Source: Sandaracinaceae bacterium (GTDB lineage: Bacteria > Myxococcota_A > Polyangia > Polyangiales > Sandaracinaceae). Taken from it: a stretch of DNA of 64,000 bases. The stretch is taken from contig JAVJQK010000031.1 in assembly GCA_040218145.1 (NCBI GenBank), positions 62,001 through 126,000 of the forward strand. Direction: 5' to 3'. The notes under the pieces were generated by a model. The model did not search any database, was not told where the DNA came from, and saw nothing but the letters and a program-made list of their open reading frames with translations. The translations under genes were made by a program, and so were the position numbers. Positions 47,934-56,397 of the stretch are shown here, one piece after another. The first letter of the stretch is position 1, and every line of letters starts with the position of its first letter.

Positions 47934-49537
47934 GGGTCTGCCCCCACTGCCGGCGCGACGTCGGAGACGTCCGCTTCTGCCCCTATGACGGCACCCCCGT
48001 CGCGCACCTCGGCGGCGGCCCGCTCGAAGGCCGCGAGCTGACCCAGGGCGACACGATCGAGGGCCGCTACGAGATCGTCGCCGAGCTCGGTCGGGGCGGC
48101 ATCGGCGTGGTGTATCTGGCCGACGCCACGAACCTCGGCCGCGAGGTGGCGGTGAAGGTGCTGAAGCCGGACGCCGCCGACCGCGACCTGACCGTCGCGC
48201 GCTTCGCCCGGGAGGCGCGCTCGGCGAGCGTGCTCGACCACCCGAACGTGGTCCGAGTCTACGAGTTCGGCTTCGCGACCGAGGGCTTCTACTACCTCGT
48301 CATGGAGCTGCTCGAGGGGCGCGCGCTCGCTGACCTGATCGTGGACGAGGGTCGCTTCGGGGCCCAGCGCGCGCTCGCGCTCCTCCGACAGATCGCGGCG
48401 GGCATGGCGCGCGCACACGCGCTCGGGGTGGTGCACCGTGATCTCAAGCCCGAGAACATCATGGTGGACCCGAGTCGAGGAGAGCACGTCACGTTGCTCG
48501 ACTTCGGGCTCTCCAAGACCGTGACCGAGTGGAGCGGGGTCCGCCTCACGCACGAGGGAGACATCTTCGGGACCCCCGACTACATGCCGCCGGAGCAGTG
48601 GCTGGGGCAGCCGGTCGACGCGCGCGCGGACGTCTACGCGTTCGGCGTGATCGCCTACGAGCTGTTCGTGGGCGAGCTGCCCTTCCCGTGCGACACCATC
48701 GCCGACGCGATGCAGGGCCACCTCTACACGGAGCCCACGCACATGGGAGCTTTCGGGTTGGCGCTCCCCGCGGGGATCGGGGACCTCGTCCATCGCTGCA
48801 TGGCGAAGCGCCCCGGCGAGCGCTTCGAGGACATGCAGGAGGTGGCGGCCGCGCTCGAGGAGATGGCGGCGCCGACGGAGCCGCCGCCGGCCAGCTCCGC
48901 GCTCGCCACGGAGATGGCGCTCGGCGACATGCGCGGCTTCGCGGCGCAGGACCTGCGCGCCGAGATCGCGCGCCTCCTCGATCTGCGGCGTCACCGCCTC
49001 GCGGAGCTCGTGCCGACGCTCTTCGGCGCCGCGCTCCCGCCCCACCTGCGCGCCCATCTGGAGGCGATCGACCAGGCCGAGCGGGCCGCGCAGGTCACCG
49101 CGGAGGACCTCGCGCTCGCGCGGGTGCAGCTGAGCGAGGCGGAGGCGGAGGTGCGCGCCGAGGAGACCGCCGTGCGACAGCGGCTGCTCGCGGCCTCGCT
49201 CTCCCTCGCCGCGCGACGCGACGCCTTGCCGGAGCAGGACTTCGCGCGCGACGACACCACCCAGGACGACGCGCTCCGGGAACTCATCAGCGCCGAGCGC
49301 GACCTGTCGCGCATCCTCGAGCACCCGGGGGAGATGGTGGAGACCTGCCTGACGCGCGTCCGCACGATCGAGGGGGCGCTCGACGCGGAGCAGGCCGCGC
49401 TGGACGACCGCTACGCGCGCCTCGAGTCGGCGCTCGCGGAGGCGACCGACGCGCGGCAGGTCGCGCCGCTCGCGGCCGTCGACGGCGCCATCGCCGCCTA
49501 TCGCGCGCGCCTCGAGGTCCTCACGGACCCCGGGTGA
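47930..49537 (+). CDS. soluble Zn-ribbon Ser/Thr kinase, paralogue of the upstream one
   Basis: 535 residues from GTG 47930, overlapping the previous stop (GTGA). Zn-ribbon CPHCRRDVGDVRFCPYDG at residues 4-21; kinase domain about 46-300: GRGGIGVVYLAD, VAVKVLKP, HRDLKPENIMV, DFGLSKTVTEW, GTPDYMPPEQW. The C-terminal helical region (about 335-535) matches the first kinase at LAELVPTLFG and DGAIAAYRARLEVL. The two genes are evidently a tandem duplication kept under joint translation. No membrane helix. Its 3' end overlaps the convergent kinase gene by 17 bases. Confidence 0.9.
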   Translation: MRVCPHCRRDVGDVRFCPYDGTPVAHLGGGPLEGRELTQGDTIEGRYEIVAELGRGGIGVVYLADATNLGREVAVKVLKPDAADRDLTVARFAREARSASVLDHPNVVRVYEFGFATEGFYYLVMELLEGRALADLIVDEGRFGAQRALALLRQIAAGMARAHALGVVHRDLKPENIMVDPSRGEHVTLLDFGLSKTVTEWSGVRLTHEGDIFGTPDYMPPEQWLGQPVDARADVYAFGVIAYELFVGELPFPCDTIADAMQGHLYTEPTHMGAFGLALPAGIGDLVHRCMAKRPGERFEDMQEVAAALEEMAAPTEPPPASSALATEMALGDMRGFAAQDLRAEIARLLDLRRHRLAELVPTLFGAALPPHLRAHLEAIDQAERAAQVTAEDLALARVQLSEAEAEVRAEETAVRQRLLAASLSLAARRDALPEQDFARDDTTQDDALRELISAERDLSRILEHPGEMVETCLTRVRTIEGALDAEQAALDDRYARLESALAEATDARQVAPLAAVDGAIAAYRARLEVLTDPG

Positions 49538-50687
49538 GCCACCAGAGCCCCACCCCGACGATCCCGAAGAAGAGGAAGACGCCCACCGCGAGGGCGCCCG
49601 CGAGCAGCATCGGGCCGCGCGACATCGAGGGGGGTCGCTTCATGACGGTGGTCGGGCCGTGCTGCGACGGGCGCTCGTGCACGCCGAGATCGAGCGCGCG
49701 GAGCGCCGCCTCGACGTCCTTCGCGCTCGACGGACGGCCGCCGGGCTTCTTCGCCAGGAGCGCCGCCACGAGCGCCTCGAGCGCGGGCGGGAAGCGCCCG
49801 GCGGGGTGCACGTCGGCGAGCTTGGGGGGCGGCTGCTTCAGGTGCAGCCCGAGCAACATCACCGGGTGATCGTCCCAGAAAGGGAGGTCCCCCGTGAGCA
49901 TCTCGAAGAGGACGACGCCGAGCGAGTAGAGATCCGCCGTCGGCTCCACGGCGCGGCCCGCCGCCTGCTCCGGGCTGATGTACGCGGGCGTGCCGATGAT
50001 GGTCCCGTCCGCGGTCAGCTTGCGGCCGGCGCCCTCGACCGTCTGGCCGTCGAGCAGGCGCGCGATCCCGAAGTCGATCACCCGCACCGTGCCATCTTCG
50101 CAGAGAAACACGTTGTCGGGCTTCATGTCGCGATGCACGATGCCGACCTCGTGCGCGGCCTGGAGCGCCGACGCGATCTGCGCCGCGATCTCGCACGCCT
50201 CCCAGACCGGGAGCGCGCCCTCCGCCTGGATCCGCTCGCCGAGGGTCCGCCCCTCCAGCAGCTCCATGACGAGGTAGATCTCGTTCGCGGGCGACTCACC
50301 CGCCTCGAGCACCTCGACCACGTGAGGGCTGTCGATGCGCTCGAGGGTGTGACACTCGCGCAGGAAGCGCTCTCGCGTGACCTTGCTGCTCTCGAGCTCG
50401 GGCTTGATGATCTTCATCGCGACGCGCCGGAGCGACAGCGCGTGCTCCGCCACGAAGACCGTGCCCATCCCCCCCTCGCCGAGCTTCCCGAGCAGGCGAT
50501 AGCGCTCGCCCACCACGAGGTCGATGCGCGTGGCTGGCCCGCTCTCCCCCGCGTCCTCGAGCCGCGTGCCGTCCTGCGGGCAGTGGCTCATCTCCCGGTC
50601 CCAGTAGGGCTCGTTGCACGCCGGGCACACGCGCGTCGGCGGGCCCTCCAGGAGCGTGTTCCTGCGATCGGTGTCCGGAGCGGCCAC
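49521..50687 (-). CDS. Zn-ribbon Ser/Thr kinase with C-terminal membrane helix
   Basis: 388 residues from GTG 50687. Zn-ribbon at residues about 20-41 (CPACNEPYWDREMSHCPQDG), kinase domain about 62-320: GEGGMGTVFVAEH, VAMKIIKPEL, HRDMKPDNVFL, DFGIARLLDGQ, GTPAYISPEQ. A single membrane helix closes the protein (residues about 364-384; LLAGALAVGVFLFFGIVGVG) with only a few residues outside. It has the same Zn-ribbon type as the two neighbouring kinases but lacks their helical tail. Expression is probably from the TATGCT box 8 bases before the start. Confidence 0.9.
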   Translation of the reverse strand: MAAPDTDRRNTLLEGPPTRVCPACNEPYWDREMSHCPQDGTRLEDAGESGPATRIDLVVGERYRLLGKLGEGGMGTVFVAEHALSLRRVAMKIIKPELESSKVTRERFLRECHTLERIDSPHVVEVLEAGESPANEIYLVMELLEGRTLGERIQAEGALPVWEACEIAAQIASALQAAHEVGIVHRDMKPDNVFLCEDGTVRVIDFGIARLLDGQTVEGAGRKLTADGTIIGTPAYISPEQAAGRAVEPTADLYSLGVVLFEMLTGDLPFWDDHPVMLLGLHLKQPPPKLADVHPAGRFPPALEALVAALLAKKPGGRPSSAKDVEAALRALDLGVHERPSQHGPTTVMKRPPSMSRGPMLLAGALAVGVFLFFGIVGVGLWWLTRGP

Positions 50688-50695
50688 GGGGAGGC

Positions 50696-50701
50696 AGCAT
50701 A
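50696..50701 (-). promoter_or_regulatory. -10 box (TATGCT) of the kinase at 50687
   Basis: TATGCT on the minus strand ends 8 bases before GTG 50687; the surrounding GCTATGCT equals that at 31677 and 35098. No -35 or ribosome site is visible. Confidence 0.4.
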
Positions 50702-50734
50702 GCCCATGCGGGGGCCGAGATGGCCTCGCGCCGT

Positions 50735-51568
50735 TCAGTCCGCGCAGCAGCGGAAGCCGACCGCCTGGACCTGCCGCATGCGCGGCCAGTAGAGCTCCCG
50801 GCCCATCGCGCAGCGGAGCCCGTGCTCGTTGTGCTCGAAGCTCCCGCCGCGGATGCGACAGCCATCATCTGCGCCCTCGCCATCGCAGCTGTCGTCCCAC
50901 TCGGCGGCGTTCCCGCTCAGGTCGTAGACGGCGTCGTAGGGGCTGTCGGGCGAGTGGCAGCCGGGGAAGCTCCCGACGTCGCCGAAGCCCCACGTCGTGT
51001 GGTCCTCCGCGTCGGCGCCGCGGCAGACCGTCGTGTCCAGCTCGTTGCCGTACGGGTAGTCGTAGCGTCCACCCGAGGTACAGGCCGCGTGCCACTCGCT
51101 GACCGCAGGGTCCGCGTACATGCCGAGCTCGTACGCCTCGCCGTCGCCGATGCGCCCACAGAGCCGCTTGCCGGACGCCTCGCAGAAGGCCTTCGCGTCA
51201 CACCAGTCGACGCAGACCACCGGGCGTTCCGGATCGCGGCCCGGGTCCCACTGGCAAGACGGCGTGAAGTCCTCGTTGCCGGCGCAGGCGGCGGGCTGCC
51301 CCGTCGTCGCGGGAGACGTGCTCAGCCACGCCTCGTACTGGCCGCGCGTGACCTCGGTGGTGTCGATGCAGAAGCCCTCGGGCAGCCGCGCCATGTCGGG
51401 GCCCATGCCCGAGTCACTCACCCCCGCGGGGCACGGGCCCTGGCCCGGGCGCGTCTCCGGCTCGGGGCGGATGTCGACCCTCTCCGCGCCGCGCTCGGCG
51501 AGGAGGAGGGCCGCGGCCAGCGAGGCGGCGGCGGCGAGCGAGAGGAGCCACTTGTCGCGGAGTCTCAT
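50735..51568 (-). CDS. membrane-anchored FGE/SUMF1-like protein
   Basis: 277 residues. A signal anchor (WLLSLAAAASLAAALLLAER) is followed by a formylglycine-generating-enzyme-like (C-type lectin) fold, residues about 55-277: MARLPEGFCIDTTEVTRGQY, RPVVCVDWCDAKAFCEASG, DLSGNAAEWDD, CRIRGGSFEHNEHG and GFRCCAD. In human FGE, from memory, two active-site Cys lie five residues apart before this end; here only one (LRC) is kept and the other position is Glu, so sulfatase activation is unlikely and a binding role is more plausible. It begins 5 bases after the beta-helix gene and is probably co-expressed with it. Confidence 0.8.
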   Translation of the reverse strand: MRLRDKWLLSLAAAASLAAALLLAERGAERVDIRPEPETRPGQGPCPAGVSDSGMGPDMARLPEGFCIDTTEVTRGQYEAWLSTSPATTGQPAACAGNEDFTPSCQWDPGRDPERPVVCVDWCDAKAFCEASGKRLCGRIGDGEAYELGMYADPAVSEWHAACTSGGRYDYPYGNELDTTVCRGADAEDHTTWGFGDVGSFPGCHSPDSPYDAVYDLSGNAAEWDDSCDGEGADDGCRIRGGSFEHNEHGLRCAMGRELYWPRMRQVQAVGFRCCAD

Positions 51569-51573
51569 CACGC

Positions 51574-53097
51574 TCACCAGAACACCGGAGAAGAGTTGCG
51601 GTACGGGGCGTCGATGGCCATCGGGAAGTGGACCTGCACGTCGTCCTCCGGCGGGAAGCCCTCGGTGCGGTTGAGCACGTTGCCCTCCGCGGTCCCGGCG
51701 ACGTTCCGCAGCTTGTAGTTCTCCCGCGCGGTGCGGTTGATGCGGTTGTGCTCGAGCCGCGTGCAGCCGAGGAGGTAGCCGAGGATCAGCCCCTCGTACA
51801 CCGTGTTGTTCGAGACGAAGTAGCGCATGTTGTGCGCCATGTGGATCCCGGCGTCGTAGAGAGTGTTCCCCGCGATGTAGTTGCCCACCGGGTTCATGCG
51901 CGTGGGTCCGTCGCGGCGGGTGTAGCCGAGGATCCCGTACTGACCGTTCACCGTCCTCATCTGCATCCGGATGGAGTTGTTGACGATGACGTTGTCCGTC
52001 TCCTTCCAGATGATGATCGGTCCGTCGACCTGCTCCTCCAGGTCGCACGGCAGCGCGGGGTCGTACCGCCCGTCCGCGTCGGCCTGGCACTGCGTCATCG
52101 TGTTCTCCTCGATCCAGACGTTGCGCCCGGTGGAGGTCACGATGTCGCCGCCCGCGTTGTCGTGGAAGGCGTTGCGGTAGATGAGGATGTCGCGATCGGT
52201 GCGCCCCGCGCCTTCGATGTCGATCCCGAACTGCGGCGCGGTGCCCTCGATGTGGTGGATGTGGTTGTTCTCCACCACGACGTTGTGGCCGCCCACGATC
52301 GAGACGCCCTGGCGGCGGTTGTGGTGGATGTCGTTGTTGCGGATCGTGACGTGCGTGGTGGGCGCCTCGGGCTCGGTGTCGCTCTCGCGGCGGCCGACGA
52401 TGAGCACGCCGTCCCCGGTCAGCTCGCGCAGCACCGTGTCCTCGATCAGGACCCGGCTCACGGCCGTCCACACGCAGACGCCGTGGCCCTCGTCGTGCGC
52501 GCCGCCCCCCTCGAAGACGTGGTCGGCGCGGTCGCCGACGATCTCGCCGCCCCGGATGGTCACGTCGTCGTGGCCGTCGACGTTGATGACGCAGTAGTTC
52601 CAGCGATCGTTGGGGACCATCTGGATGACGGCGCCCTCGGAGAGCTCGAAGGTCATGTTCCCCTGGAGCTCGATCCCCGCCGCGTAGATGTCGTTCGTCG
52701 GCTCCCCGACCAGGTAGGTCCCCGGCGGCACCACGATCTTGTCGAAGCCGTTCTCCGTCGCCCACAGGATGGCCGCGTTCATGCGGTCGCGGGTCTCGAC
52801 CGGATCCCGGCCGTCGTTCGCGATCTCCCAGCGCGCGAGCTCGATCACGTACTCGTTCGTGTGCACCGGCGGCAGCTCCGCCGTCGGTCGCTCGCCGGGC
52901 TCCCAGGCACACTCGCCCGTCCCCGGGACCGGCGTGACCATGCTCGCGTCGCTCATCGCGGCGTCGACCGAGGTGGCGCCGTCGATCGTGCGGCGGCCGC
53001 CGTCGGGGGTGGCCGCGTCGCCTTCGCACGCGCAGCCAGCCCCGAGCAGCAGGAGCGTCAGGGCGAGAGCCGCCGTGAGTGAGGTTCGAGAGGGCAT
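51574..53097 (-). CDS. right-handed beta-helix lipoprotein (polysaccharide-lyase-like)
   Basis: 507 residues from ATG 53097, which has GGAGGT 9 bases upstream; lipobox LLLLGAGCACEG. After an Asp/Ala linker, residues about 90-500 form a parallel beta-helix: repeated strands with Asn ladders (HVTIRNNDIHHNRRQGVSIV; NVVVENNHIHHIEG; ILIYRNAFHDNAGGDIVTS). The first coil (AILWATENGFDKIVVPPGTY) is the usual start of pectate-lyase or glycosidase helices. I cannot name the catalytic residues, so the exact substrate is open. The FGE-like gene is 5 bases downstream; an MFS gene and PL1-like lyase lie on the other side. Confidence 0.82.
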   Translation of the reverse strand: MPSRTSLTAALALTLLLLGAGCACEGDAATPDGGRRTIDGATSVDAAMSDASMVTPVPGTGECAWEPGERPTAELPPVHTNEYVIELARWEIANDGRDPVETRDRMNAAILWATENGFDKIVVPPGTYLVGEPTNDIYAAGIELQGNMTFELSEGAVIQMVPNDRWNYCVINVDGHDDVTIRGGEIVGDRADHVFEGGGAHDEGHGVCVWTAVSRVLIEDTVLRELTGDGVLIVGRRESDTEPEAPTTHVTIRNNDIHHNRRQGVSIVGGHNVVVENNHIHHIEGTAPQFGIDIEGAGRTDRDILIYRNAFHDNAGGDIVTSTGRNVWIEENTMTQCQADADGRYDPALPCDLEEQVDGPIIIWKETDNVIVNNSIRMQMRTVNGQYGILGYTRRDGPTRMNPVGNYIAGNTLYDAGIHMAHNMRYFVSNNTVYEGLILGYLLGCTRLEHNRINRTARENYKLRNVAGTAEGNVLNRTEGFPPEDDVQVHFPMAIDAPYRNSSPVFW

Positions 53098-53177
53098 GCG
53101 TTCGTCCACCTCCGCGCGCCAGACCGGCGGGCGCGGGCCCAGGGTAGCAACGGGCACGCAGCGCCTCGGGTGAGGAA

Positions 53178-53192
53178 TCGTTCACCGTACGA
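53178..53192. promoter_or_regulatory. candidate operator (TCGTTC-ACC-GTACGA)
   Basis: A 15-base near-perfect dyad (one mismatch) between the divergent beta-helix (53097, minus) and MFS (53217, plus) genes. The surrounding 20 bases agree at 16 positions with the perfect dyad at 54524-54538, and both begin with GAATCGT. A shared regulator is inferred. Confidence 0.45.
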
Positions 53193-53216
53193 CGCCCTCG
53201 ACCGCGCGGGCGCTTC

Positions 53217-54512
53217 GTGCCACGAGCCGGAGTGGCTCGCTCCACCGTCGACGTCCCCTTCGCGCCCCGGCGCTTCCCGTTCTTCTACGGCTGGTGGATC
53301 CTCGTCGTCTCGACGATCGGCGTGATCATGTCGATCCCCGGCCAGACGATGGGCGTGAGCGTCTTCACCGACGACCTCCTGGCGGCCACCGGGCTGTCGC
53401 GCGTCGCGCTCGCCAACGCCTACCTCGCGGGCACGGTCGCGAGCGGCCTCACCCTCCCCTTCGGCGGCCGCCTGCTCGACCGCTTCGGCGCGCGCGCGAC
53501 GGCCAGCGTGGCCGCCGTCGCCCTCGGCGCGACGCTCCTCTACCTCAGCGTGGTCGACCAGCTCGCGCCGCGCGGGAGCCTGCTCGCGCTCGCGTGGCTC
53601 ATCGTCGGCTTCTTCGCGCTGCGACTCAGCGGTCAAGGCATGTTGACCATGGTGAGCCGCACCATGCTCGGCCGCTGGTTCGAGGCCCGGCGTGGCCTGG
53701 CCGCTGGGATCAGCAGCGTCTTCGTCGGCTTCGGGTTCGGGGTCGCGCCGCTCGTGCTCGACCTCGCCATCGAGGGCGCGGGATGGCGCGGCGCGTGGCG
53801 CGGCATGGCCGTCGTCGTCGCGCTCGGCATGGGCGGGCTGGCCCTCCTCTTCTATCGCGACCGCCCCGAGGAGTGCGGGCTCGAGATGGACGGCGCGCCG
53901 TCGAGCCCCGAGCGGACGGCCGCGCGGGCCGGCGAGACCTCGCTGACGCGCGAGCAGGCGCTCCGCTCCTTGCGGTTCTGGGCGGTGACCTTCGCGCTCT
54001 CGGTCCAGGCCCTCGTCGTGACCGGGGTCACCTTCCACGTCGTCGACCTCGGCGCGCACGGCGGCCTCTCGCGCGCGGAGTCGGTGGCCATCTTCCTGCC
54101 CATGTCGGTCGTGTCCACGCTGACCGCCCTGCTGGGCGGCTGGCTCGGGGACCGCCTCCGGATCCGCACGCTGCTGTTCGCCATGATGCTCGCCCAGGCC
54201 GGCGGCGTGGTCGCCTGCGTGCAGCTCGACACGCTCTACCCGCTCGCGGCGCTCGGGCTCGGCGTCAGCGGCGGGCTCTTCGGGCCCATCGCCACCATCG
54301 CGTTCCCGCGCTTCTTCGGTCGCGCGCACCTGGGCGCGATCGCGGGCGTCGAGATGATGTGCGTGGTGCTGGGGAGCGCGGTCGGCCCGGCCGCGCTGGC
54401 GCTCGGCGAGTCGATGAGCGGCGGCTACGCGTGGCCGCTCTACATGTGCCTCGCGCTCCCCGTCGCGGCGCTCGGCCTGACCCTCGCGATGCGCGAGCCG
54501 CGCCCCATCTGA
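53217..54512 (+). CDS. MFS transporter
   Basis: 431 residues with about twelve membrane helices in two halves split by a polar loop near residue 215 (EMDGAPSSPERTAARAGETS). Family marks: the first helix WWILVVSTIGVIM, the loop motif GGRLLDRFGARA (Asp/Arg-rich, after helix 2) and its repeat GGWLGDRLRIRT in the second half. The layout resembles oxalate/formate-antiporter-like or sugar-acid permeases of the MFS, but I cannot fix the substrate. Start GTG 53217 is uncertain; the strong body begins near residue 15. A dyad lies 25 bases upstream and a matching one 11 bases after the stop. Confidence 0.88.
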   Translation: MPRAGVARSTVDVPFAPRRFPFFYGWWILVVSTIGVIMSIPGQTMGVSVFTDDLLAATGLSRVALANAYLAGTVASGLTLPFGGRLLDRFGARATASVAAVALGATLLYLSVVDQLAPRGSLLALAWLIVGFFALRLSGQGMLTMVSRTMLGRWFEARRGLAAGISSVFVGFGFGVAPLVLDLAIEGAGWRGAWRGMAVVVALGMGGLALLFYRDRPEECGLEMDGAPSSPERTAARAGETSLTREQALRSLRFWAVTFALSVQALVVTGVTFHVVDLGAHGGLSRAESVAIFLPMSVVSTLTALLGGWLGDRLRIRTLLFAMMLAQAGGVVACVQLDTLYPLAALGLGVSGGLFGPIATIAFPRFFGRAHLGAIAGVEMMCVVLGSAVGPAALALGESMSGGYAWPLYMCLALPVAALGLTLAMREPRPI

Positions 54513-54523
54513 CGGCGGACGAA

Positions 54524-54538
54524 TCGTACGCTGTACGA
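54524..54538. promoter_or_regulatory. candidate operator (perfect dyad TCGTAC-GCT-GTACGA)
   Basis: A perfect 6-bp dyad with 3-base spacer between the MFS gene and the PL1-like gene at 54650. With the imperfect copy at 53178-53192 it frames the MFS gene, so both divergent and downstream genes may answer to the same factor. Which regulator family is unknown. Confidence 0.5.
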
Positions 54539-54649
54539 CCACGCAAGGTCGCGAAGTCCCGGGCGAATGCGCCCGCGCGCGAGCCCGGCGCGCGCCCCGG
54601 GTGGCGCGGGAGATTCGCCCGAGACCCGGCCGACGGTAGTGTCGACGAC

Positions 54650-56353
54650 ATGCCTCGACGCCTCACGCCGCTCGCCTGCGCGCTCTGGATCTCCGCCGGT
54701 TGCTCCGTCCCTCCCGGGGGTTGCGCCGACGACGACGGTTGCGCGTCGCGCGCCGGCGGCGCGTGCCGTGGCGAGATCTGCTTCTATCCGGCGCCGGAGT
54801 GCGAGAGCGGCTGGTCGCTCGAGTCGGGCGCCTGCTCCCCGAGCGCGTCGCTGGACGCGGGGACGGATCCGAGAGACGCCGCGTTCGACGCGACGACGGG
54901 CGAGCCTGACGCGGGCGAGCGCGACGCGGGCCCGCCGCCGCCGCTCAAGGCCTTCCCCACCGCGTTCGGCGGCGGGGCCGAGGCCTCCGGTGGCCGTGGC
55001 GGCGTGCTCGTGATCGTCAACGACCCGGACCCCCAGGCGCCGCTGACGCATCACCCCGCGACGGCCGCGACCCCGGAGCGCTACGAGGGCGGGCTCTACG
55101 CCGCGCTGCTCCTCGATCGGCCCGCCTACGTCGTCTTCGACCGGTCGATGAACATCCGGCTCGGGGTCGGAGGGACGAGCGGCGACTTTCGCTACGACGG
55201 AATCCCCGGCGTCCGCGACAAGACGATCTTCGGCCAATCGGCGCCGCGCGGCGGCGTCACGATCACCGGGGGCACGCTCCGCTTCGACGGCCGCTCCAGC
55301 GAGACCTCGAACTTGATCATCCAGTACATCCGGAGCCGCCCGATCCTGAACCGCGAGGGGAACCGCTCCACCGAAGACGACAGCTACACGTGGGGCATGC
55401 TGTTCTACGGGGGCCGAGACATCATCGTCGATCACTGCTCGTTCTCGTTCGCGCAGGACAAGGCGCTCGGCGCGTTCATCGATCAGAACGTGGTGCCCGA
55501 GCACGATCTGCGTCGCCTGACGTTCTCGCGGAACATGGTCAGCGACAGCCACACCGGGACCTACGTCGAGATCAACCCGGGGCGCCCCGAGGACCCCGAG
55601 GAGGACGTGGACCAGATCTCGTTCCTCGCCAACATGCAGCTCGGGATCAACCGGAGCCCGAACGTCGCCTTCGACGGGTTCTCCGAGATCCTCAACTGCG
55701 TGGTCTACGGCGACCACTACAAGTCGAGCACCATCTACCACGACCTCCGGCTGAACCACGTCGGCAACTATTACCTCCGGCCTGGCGGGGGGAGCTCGGG
55801 GTTCAACCGCGTCTTCGACCACGACAGCTCGAGCCCCCGCATCTTCAGCCGGGGGAACTTCTGGGGCGGCCTGCTCGAGGGGCGCGACGGCGAGGACAAC
55901 CAGCAGATCTGGAAGTACCGCGACGCTTACGGAGAAGCGATCTCCAGCGAATACTTCGTGGACACGCCGTTCGATGGGGGCATCACGCACGCCTACACGC
56001 CGATGGCCGCGGTGGACGCCTGGGAGTCGATCGTCACCGACGGAGACATCGGCGCGCATCGCTACCTGGACGACGAGGGGCAGCCCGCCACCTACCGGGA
56101 CCCCTACGACACGAGCCAGCTCGAGGCGGCCCGCGCGGGCGAGCGACTCGACACCCACGACGTCGCGAGCTGGGTCCTGCCCGAGATCCCGATGACGGTC
56201 CGCCCCGTGGACTACGACACCGACCTCGACGGGATGGCCGACGCGTGGGAGCGCCGCACCTTCGGCGACCTCTCCCAGAGCTACGACGGCGACCACGACG
56301 GCGACGGCTACACGAACATCGAAGAGCTCATGTTCCAGGTCGCCGCTCGGTAG
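54650..56353 (+). CDS. pectate-lyase-like (PL1-type) lipoprotein with C-terminal Ca-binding-type motif
   Basis: 567 residues from ATG 54650. Lipobox WISAGC in the signal (LTPLACALWISAGCSV), then a Cys-rich, Ala/Asp linker. The enzyme part starts KAFPTAFGGGAEASGG, as in many PL1 enzymes, and shows beta-helix coils (TIFGQSAPRGGVTITGGTLR; NLIIQYIRSRPI; DIIVDHCSFSFAQDKALG) with the family's DHCS motif. The last 45 residues contain a DxDxDG repeat (DTDLDGMADAWERRTFGDLS; DGDHDGDGYTN), a calcium-type motif frequent in secreted pectate lyases. It probably cleaves polygalacturonate at the cell surface. A TAGTGT box 7 bases upstream suggests a leaderless message. Confidence 0.82.
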   Translation: MPRRLTPLACALWISAGCSVPPGGCADDDGCASRAGGACRGEICFYPAPECESGWSLESGACSPSASLDAGTDPRDAAFDATTGEPDAGERDAGPPPPLKAFPTAFGGGAEASGGRGGVLVIVNDPDPQAPLTHHPATAATPERYEGGLYAALLLDRPAYVVFDRSMNIRLGVGGTSGDFRYDGIPGVRDKTIFGQSAPRGGVTITGGTLRFDGRSSETSNLIIQYIRSRPILNREGNRSTEDDSYTWGMLFYGGRDIIVDHCSFSFAQDKALGAFIDQNVVPEHDLRRLTFSRNMVSDSHTGTYVEINPGRPEDPEEDVDQISFLANMQLGINRSPNVAFDGFSEILNCVVYGDHYKSSTIYHDLRLNHVGNYYLRPGGGSSGFNRVFDHDSSSPRIFSRGNFWGGLLEGRDGEDNQQIWKYRDAYGEAISSEYFVDTPFDGGITHAYTPMAAVDAWESIVTDGDIGAHRYLDDEGQPATYRDPYDTSQLEAARAGERLDTHDVASWVLPEIPMTVRPVDYDTDLDGMADAWERRTFGDLSQSYDGDHDGDGYTNIEELMFQVAAR

Positions 56354-56394
56354 CAGGCAGGCTGAAGAACGCGAGCGTTCTTCAGCCTGCCTGC
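56353..56394. terminator. perfect 20-bp hairpin between convergent genes
   Basis: Left arm 56353-56372 (GCAGGCAGGCTGAAGAACGC) is the exact reverse complement of 56375-56394; the loop is GA. It begins at the last base of the PL1-like stop codon and lies before the convergent FG-GAP gene. No T-run follows on either strand, so it is a likely two-way, possibly Rho-assisted, terminator. Confidence 0.55.
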
Positions 56395-56397
56395 GCC

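Noticed and set aside
50735-51568. True formylglycine-generating enzyme
   Set aside because: One of the two expected active-site Cys seems missing and no sulfatase gene is in the window.
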